Shown: positions 59,406 through 64,000 of the stretch, one piece after another
How the letters are laid out: each line of letters opens with the position of its first letter
Position numbering within the stretch: the first letter of the stretch is position 1
Source: Chaunax sp. Z400
Lineage: Eukaryota; Chordata; Actinopteri; Lophiiformes; Chaunacidae
Length of the DNA stretch: 64,000 bases
Reading direction: 5' to 3'
Assembly: GCA_037577475.1 (NCBI GenBank)
Contig: CM075187.1
Span: 3,381,046 to 3,445,045, forward strand
The notes under the pieces: model-generated
Databases searched by the model: none
Seen by the model: only the letters and a program-made list of their open reading frames with translations
Told to the model about the DNA's origin: nothing
Made by a program: the position numbers and the translations under genes

Positions 59406-62041
59406 AGACATGTGCATGTTTCAATAACTTTAATAACATTTTCACAGAATATAGCTACATTGCATATAACATCAAATATTTTTTCTTACATTTAATTCAA
59501 TAATCCACCATGATTTACATTATGTAATATCTTATTTTTAACAAAAATCTCAGCTTTTTCAGATTTTTGCTCTTAACATTTATGTTTTTAAATCCGGCAG
59601 GCACCGACTGACAATCAGGTCCACTCCAGTTCAACAGGATTTCATTTTCTTCACATTGATTATACAACGCATTTAGAAAACGATACAACTAGCGCTAACA
59701 AAGAAAACAATGTACATTCACAGTCAAATCTATGCACCATAAATCATGAGAGAAAAACAATCTGTGAATATCAAAACATAAAACTTCTTCTTATCCTCAC
59801 AGCTCATCCTGTCAGTCTCAAGAGGCGCCATGAGAAACAGTACGTCTTAATACGGCCAAGAAGCCTCTAAGTGACAGAATGACATTTTTCAAAGTTAATC
59901 ATCCATGCTAATTGTGATGGCTCATTTTCATAAATTAAACAGTCTGTGTAATAATTACACAAGACTGCTCTAACCAATTCTCCTGGCTGTCATGTTCTGA
60001 CACTGAGTCAGTGTAAAATTCAAAAAATGAAGCCCTGAATCACGAATGCAAAAATCCTGCATCATAGCGAAAAAAAAGTAAGCATGAAGAAAACAACTAG
60101 AAAACAAAAAATGCAACAAAAAAAACAGTTTGGAGACACATCAACAAGCACAAATAGCAGCAGGGGATCAAATGTGATGATCTGCGTCACTTAGAGCTCT
60201 GTACAGCACGTGTATTTGGTTTTACCAGTTACAGAACATTCACACGTTTATGCACCATTGAGCACAAGGGGTCACTGCGGCTGCACAAACAGACTGATAA
60301 TCACAGGCGGCAGGGAGAATCTGCAGGGAGGAACCAGAGCTGCTTTGGATGGCTTCTCTAAAAAGCATGATATTGCCATACTAAGTGGACATTCAAATGG
60401 AAAGCACTCTTTCTGGAAGACATGTTAGTGCCTGGAGACAGAGTAGGTTTAATAACAGTTTGGTGACGGTGCAGAAAGGGCTGTCAGTGCAAAGGAGCGG
60501 CGGCAGGATGATCTACTGCAGAGGTGCATCGTAAAGTTGACATTCTTATACCTTCACATTATTTTGTTTCTTTATTGTATAGCTTAATGTATTTTATTTT
60601 ATTTTTTTTTTACAAATTGTGAACCCGTTGAAAACAGAGAGACATAAACGGAAGCAGAGACTCTGCTCTGTTGCTACTACGTGATGCAAACTCAAGCTTG
60701 GAGCTGCTTGAGTGCAAAATCACAATGCACTGACTAACTGCTAAACCCTAACCTACAGTACATCCACTAAATTCATAGTTTCACATCACATTGCTTTGAA
60801 ATCAAGGGGGTATGAAATTAAACTGTCTGTGTAAATGATCTAATCTTCCCCTATAAGTCTACATAACCTGCACCACGCCTGTCACAGACGCAGCAGCAAC
60901 CCAGGATCGGACCACCGGGTTGCTGCTTTGTCCAGTGGCAGATGAATAACCCTGAAAATATTGACCTCACTGTATTCAAGTATAATTGTGCAGTAGTTGT
61001 GTGCAAATACATTTGAAATAATAAAAATATTCTACCTCATCAGAACGCATGCTTTTCCTTCATTGTTACTTAAAAACCACAATAAACACGTAATGGAAGA
61101 CCCTCACCCACATACAAGTGTCACAATCAACTGGACATCCCTGAGACAGCTCCATTTGATCTGACGCTCTTGTCTGTGTAAGGCATGCTTTCAAGGCCGG
61201 GGGGGGGGGGGTTTCGGGGTTCTTGAACGACTAAAGACAGGAAGAAAAGTGGCAGCAACAATACACTCACAACACCTACTAGGTTACTACTAACTACTTC
61301 AGCTACATGTGACAACACGGTTACAAGCGCCAATGTCAGAGGGTTGGAAAATGCAACCATTGCCTCCCGTTGACATGCAGTTGAGACATCACCATGAACA
61401 GTCAACAGCTTGAACAGAGCTAGCATTAGCTAAGCACTGGACGTCCTATGTGTGCGGTTGTCAGTTAGGGACCGTATAAAAATTATTCGGGGTGGAGGGG
61501 GTCAGAAAAGGGGGATGGACGGTGTTTTTTCATATCCCATATTTCTATTTTATTTCATATTTTGTATTTGTGAAATTTGACATTTAAATCAAAAAGACGT
61601 TTTAAATGAGTACTATGTAGGATCCATACAGAGGATATGTTGCTGGCTTTCTTATCTATTTATTCTTTATCAGAGGTTAACCCTACTGCCTCACAGCAAG
61701 AAGGTCCAGGATCTGAACCCCAGCTGGTCCGGCTCATACGTTCTCCCTGAGCTTACGTGGGTTCCTCCTGGTGTTCTGGTTTCTTCCCACCATACAAATA
61801 CATGTGTTGTAGGGTTAGTACCTCCATCTAAGTAATTCTTCTTCTCTAGCATAGGAACCAAAAGGGGATGATGAAGCTTTATGCTAATAGAGACATGACC
61901 TGACCGCACCCTGACTCTCGCTGTAGCCACAACCCTGACCATCGACTCCTTTACATCCCTCTCCTCAACGTCTAACCATCACACCAAACACGACTCTCAT
62001 CCTGTCCATCCCAAATATTCTCGTTATTCTAAATAAAACAT

Positions 62042-62509
62042 AAGGGGTGACTGACAAGTCTGTGCCCTAATGGAAAAGGAGATGAGTTATTCAGCTCTCC
62101 TTCCATGCAGTTATGGCGGTCCAACTCTCTGAATGATGATGCAAAAGTTTGAGGGTAATAACTTTTGTGGTATTCCTTTTTCGGGTAATTGATAAATGGA
62201 CATCAGTGACCTTCCGCTACCTCGATTTCAAGGACTCATCACTCAAGGATGGTCCACAAGGACATAGAGTCAACACTTATCGAAAGTGGCACCCTCAGAC
62301 TACTACCTGATCCCCAAGAAGGAGGTCTGTGGTGTACATTTTGACAGTGATGTTTTCGCTGCTGTGGACCACTTTCTGGACGCTGACCTCAACAACCACT
62401 AGATTAAATGTGCAAATGTAGGAGGGGACAGTGTTGAAAAAATATATGGGCCATGGTTTCTATAACTGAGTCTTTTTACCTTGGGTCATGAACTTATCAA
62501 TTACCCCTT
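62042..62509 (+). mobile_element. Degenerate mariner-like transposon with both inverted ends
   Basis: The left end AAGGGGTGACTGACAAGT and the reverse complement of the right end AAGGGGTAATTGATAAGT match over about 45 bp, with related downstream bases up to a shared GAGTTAT/CAGTTAT. Between them, 62289-62443 on the plus strand decodes to APSDYYLIPKKEV, HFDSDVFAAVDHFLDADL, a stop, then IKCANVGGDSVEK. These are recognisable as the C-terminal end of a mariner transposase (family motifs SPDLAPSDYFLFP, VNVGGDYVEK). At 468 bp it has lost most of the about 1.3-kb element. Confidence 0.8.
62289..62443 (+). pseudogene. Mariner transposase C-terminal remnant
   Basis: One plus-strand frame with a single internal stop (TAG, around 62399-62401) keeps the D34D-type C-terminal signature APSDYYL and NVGGDSVEK. 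The N-terminal DNA-binding region and first catalytic Asp are missing or unrecognisable. Inactive. Confidence 0.75.
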
Positions 62510-63048
62510 GGACATCTGTATTATACAATGGCTGTACTGTACACTGTACTATACAATTATTTCAAGATATTGAAGAACTCAAGGGAAATCCTCTTCTCCT
62601 CCACCCCAATAATTTTCATACAGTCCCTAAATTCATTTGGCTGGTCAGCAAACCAACCAGAAGTCTAGCACAAGGGTCACAATGACTTTACGGCACCAGA
62701 AAAGGAGTGGGAGCGGTATTTTTGTTTCTTAATGTACGTCTTCATGCATATACAGGTGTTGGTGTGGTGTTGTTTTGTGTGACGCGATGACTCGATGACT
62801 TACTTGAGGCGAGGTAAGGAATGTTTCAAAACGTCAGTGCCTAAATTTACTTTGTGTTCTACTTCTTGTTCATTTGAAATGATTTTAACGTGTTAGGCAG
62901 TGGGTGATAAGTGTGTACATTGTCATATAAAGGTCACATGAATCGGAGACGGCATTCCTGTTGGTCCTTGTTCGTTGGGGGAATCTGTCCGTCAGTTTGC
63001 TTGTCCATCGTTCTGTCCGTAGGAGGAGGGGAGGGGGTTTATGTCGTC

Positions 63049-63184
63049 TCAATCTGAGAAGAGACTGGCAAAAGATTTGCGTAGGTTGCGTATGGTCTCA
63101 GCCTTCACCTCGTCCTGGCTAAGGCTGGCTCGTGGCGCTGGGGTTTCTGGAATGTTGAAGGTATTGGTAAGAGACTGGGACTTG
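63049..63184 (-). CDS. syn1: Synapsin I, last coding exon (domain E, stop)
   Basis: Acceptor CTCTTTATAG|CAAG at 63185-63186; stop TGA at 63051-63049. It encodes KSQSLTNTFNIPETPAPRAS and KAETIRNLRKSFASLFSD, the hallmark C-terminal domain E shared by the long (a-type) synapsins. NTFNIPE...SLSQDEVKAE is closer to synapsin I than to my recollection of synapsin II. Synapsins tether synaptic vesicles to actin and to each other; domain E helps maintain the reserve pool. The exon enters with one base completing an Asn codon split across the intron. Confidence 0.95.
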
Positions 63185-63852
63185 CTATAAAGAGAGGAAA
63201 ATGGCAATAGAGGAGAGGAAGAAGCTATTAAAGTCATGCAGCAAACCCATGGAATGAAAAAGACTGGATCACGGCAGGACAGAGAGAGAAACACGGGAGA
63301 GGAAAGGCTCCGTAAAGGATGATGCGATCGCATTCCTTCTCTGTGGTCATTCAGTATTACCTTATCATTTCAAGGTGGCGTTGATATGATATGAATAGTG
63401 AATGACGTCTGTGGATGCAAAGTGGGGACAGGTTTTTATGTCTCTAACACAAGAGAGCATGATGCAATCTAATTAGTAAAATGCAAAATCAGGATTATGT
63501 GAGTCATCAGAATGTATTGACCAATAAGGTAGAAGCATACAGATTCTTTCACGGCAAAAGAAAACAATACAGGAAAATAAAGTATATATAATAAGATAAT
63601 AATAAGTTTATGTATCACAATGTCTCGACGATCTGACATGTTATGGTTTGTGAAGGACTAAAAATGTCAGAATCAATCAATCATGCACATCCAGGTGGAT
63701 CACTGAATAGATTCCCATATGACATGCATATCTGAATCTTTATGCAGGCAGAAAGTAGGAAGGGTTCTTCTGTTCTCGGGAGAACTTACGGTTCACTAAA
63801 TGGAAAATGAAGGGAACTGATCCCAGATCATTCATCATGTGAAGTTACTTAC

Positions 63853-64000
63853 TTTAGCTGTGGAGAGCTGCCCATAGCCGGTTTGTCCTGACTGGGCTTC
63901 TGGGGGGGCTGAGGCTTTTGCTGCAGTGAGGGTCGTCCTCCTGGGCCCCCTTGGCCTTGAGCAGCGGGTCGGGGCTGCTGGGTGGTGGCCGCTCCCGGAC
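63853..64000 (-). CDS. syn1: Synapsin I, penultimate coding exon (domain D), cut by window edge
   Basis: Donor CTAAA|GTAAGT on the minus strand at 63852-63851. The frame ends SPQL plus two bases that join the next exon as Asn (PQL-N-KSQS, as in mammalian synapsin I). It reads PGAATTQQPRPAAQGQGGPG and PSLQQKPQPPQKPSQDKPAM, a Gly/Pro/Gln-rich domain D. The exon continues beyond 64000. The conserved ATP-binding C domain would lie further right, outside the window. Confidence 0.93.

Larger units (their letters stand above)
59386..63048 (-). other. Region below the syn1 stop: probable 3' UTR plus a transposon fossil
   Basis: The syn1 3' UTR begins at 63048. AATAAA hexamers on the minus strand occur at 61660-61655, 60576-60571, 59405-59400 and 59363-59358, so the UTR end cannot be fixed. 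The 59400-60150 block, AT-rich and ending in AATAAAGTC, looks like the distal end of a long UTR. A degenerate mariner copy lies at 62042-62509. No other coding sequence was seen. Confidence 0.45.

Overview
The window is vertebrate nuclear DNA, almost certainly from a teleost fish and probably a percomorph. Genes are split into many GT-AG exons, introns carry long GT/CA and TA microsatellites, and interspersed repeats are short teleost-type families (long-TIR MITEs, Tc1/mariner and hAT-like remnants, an RTE/Rex3-like LINE tail). No bacterial operons, CRISPR arrays, rRNA or tRNA genes were seen.

Three protein-coding genes, all on the minus strand, account for nearly all the coding sequence. (1) gapvd1 (GAPex-5/RME-6 family: RasGAP domain plus VPS9 Rab5-GEF domain) is complete. 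I could place 27 coding exons from the ATG at 36062 to the stop at 11776, plus a probable non-coding first exon and NRF1/ETS-type promoter near 42.34-42.54 kb. The spliced product would be about 1456 aa, against 1478 aa in human. Exon 9 is one base short of the expected frame (a frameshift), and its donor lies in a GT microsatellite. (2) ajm1 (apical junction component 1 homolog, human C9orf172) has one large coding exon (48827 to 45624, 1067 aa) with a C-terminal MYND-like zinc finger. A candidate upstream exon at 52.56-52.64 kb would create a 28-codon uORF that stops one base before the ajm1 ATG. (3) syn1 (synapsin I) enters from the right edge. Only its last two coding exons are present, covering part of proline-rich domain D and all of domain E.

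Layout: 1-11.77 kb is gene-free, with several AT-rich homeodomain-motif-rich blocks that read like conserved non-coding elements. 11.78-36.1 kb is the gapvd1 coding part. 36.1-42.5 kb is gapvd1 intron 1, first exon and promoter. 42.5-45.6 kb is intergenic plus ajm1 3' UTR. 45.6-48.9 kb is the ajm1 coding exon, 48.9-52.6 kb is ajm1 intron 1 and promoter, 52.7-59.4 kb is intergenic with repeats, and 59.4-63.05 kb is probable syn1 3' UTR or intergenic DNA with a mariner fossil. 63.05-64.0 kb is the syn1 3' end.

The genes do not form an operon-like unit. gapvd1 acts in endocytosis and Rab5 activation, ajm1 at epithelial apical junctions, and syn1 on synaptic vesicles. No undescribed multi-gene system is evident. 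The most informative oddities are the gapvd1 frameshift beside a GT-repeat donor, the ajm1 uORF, a 33-nt microexon in gapvd1, and the nested and dispersed MITE families. All identifications were made by eye from recalled families; no database search was run.
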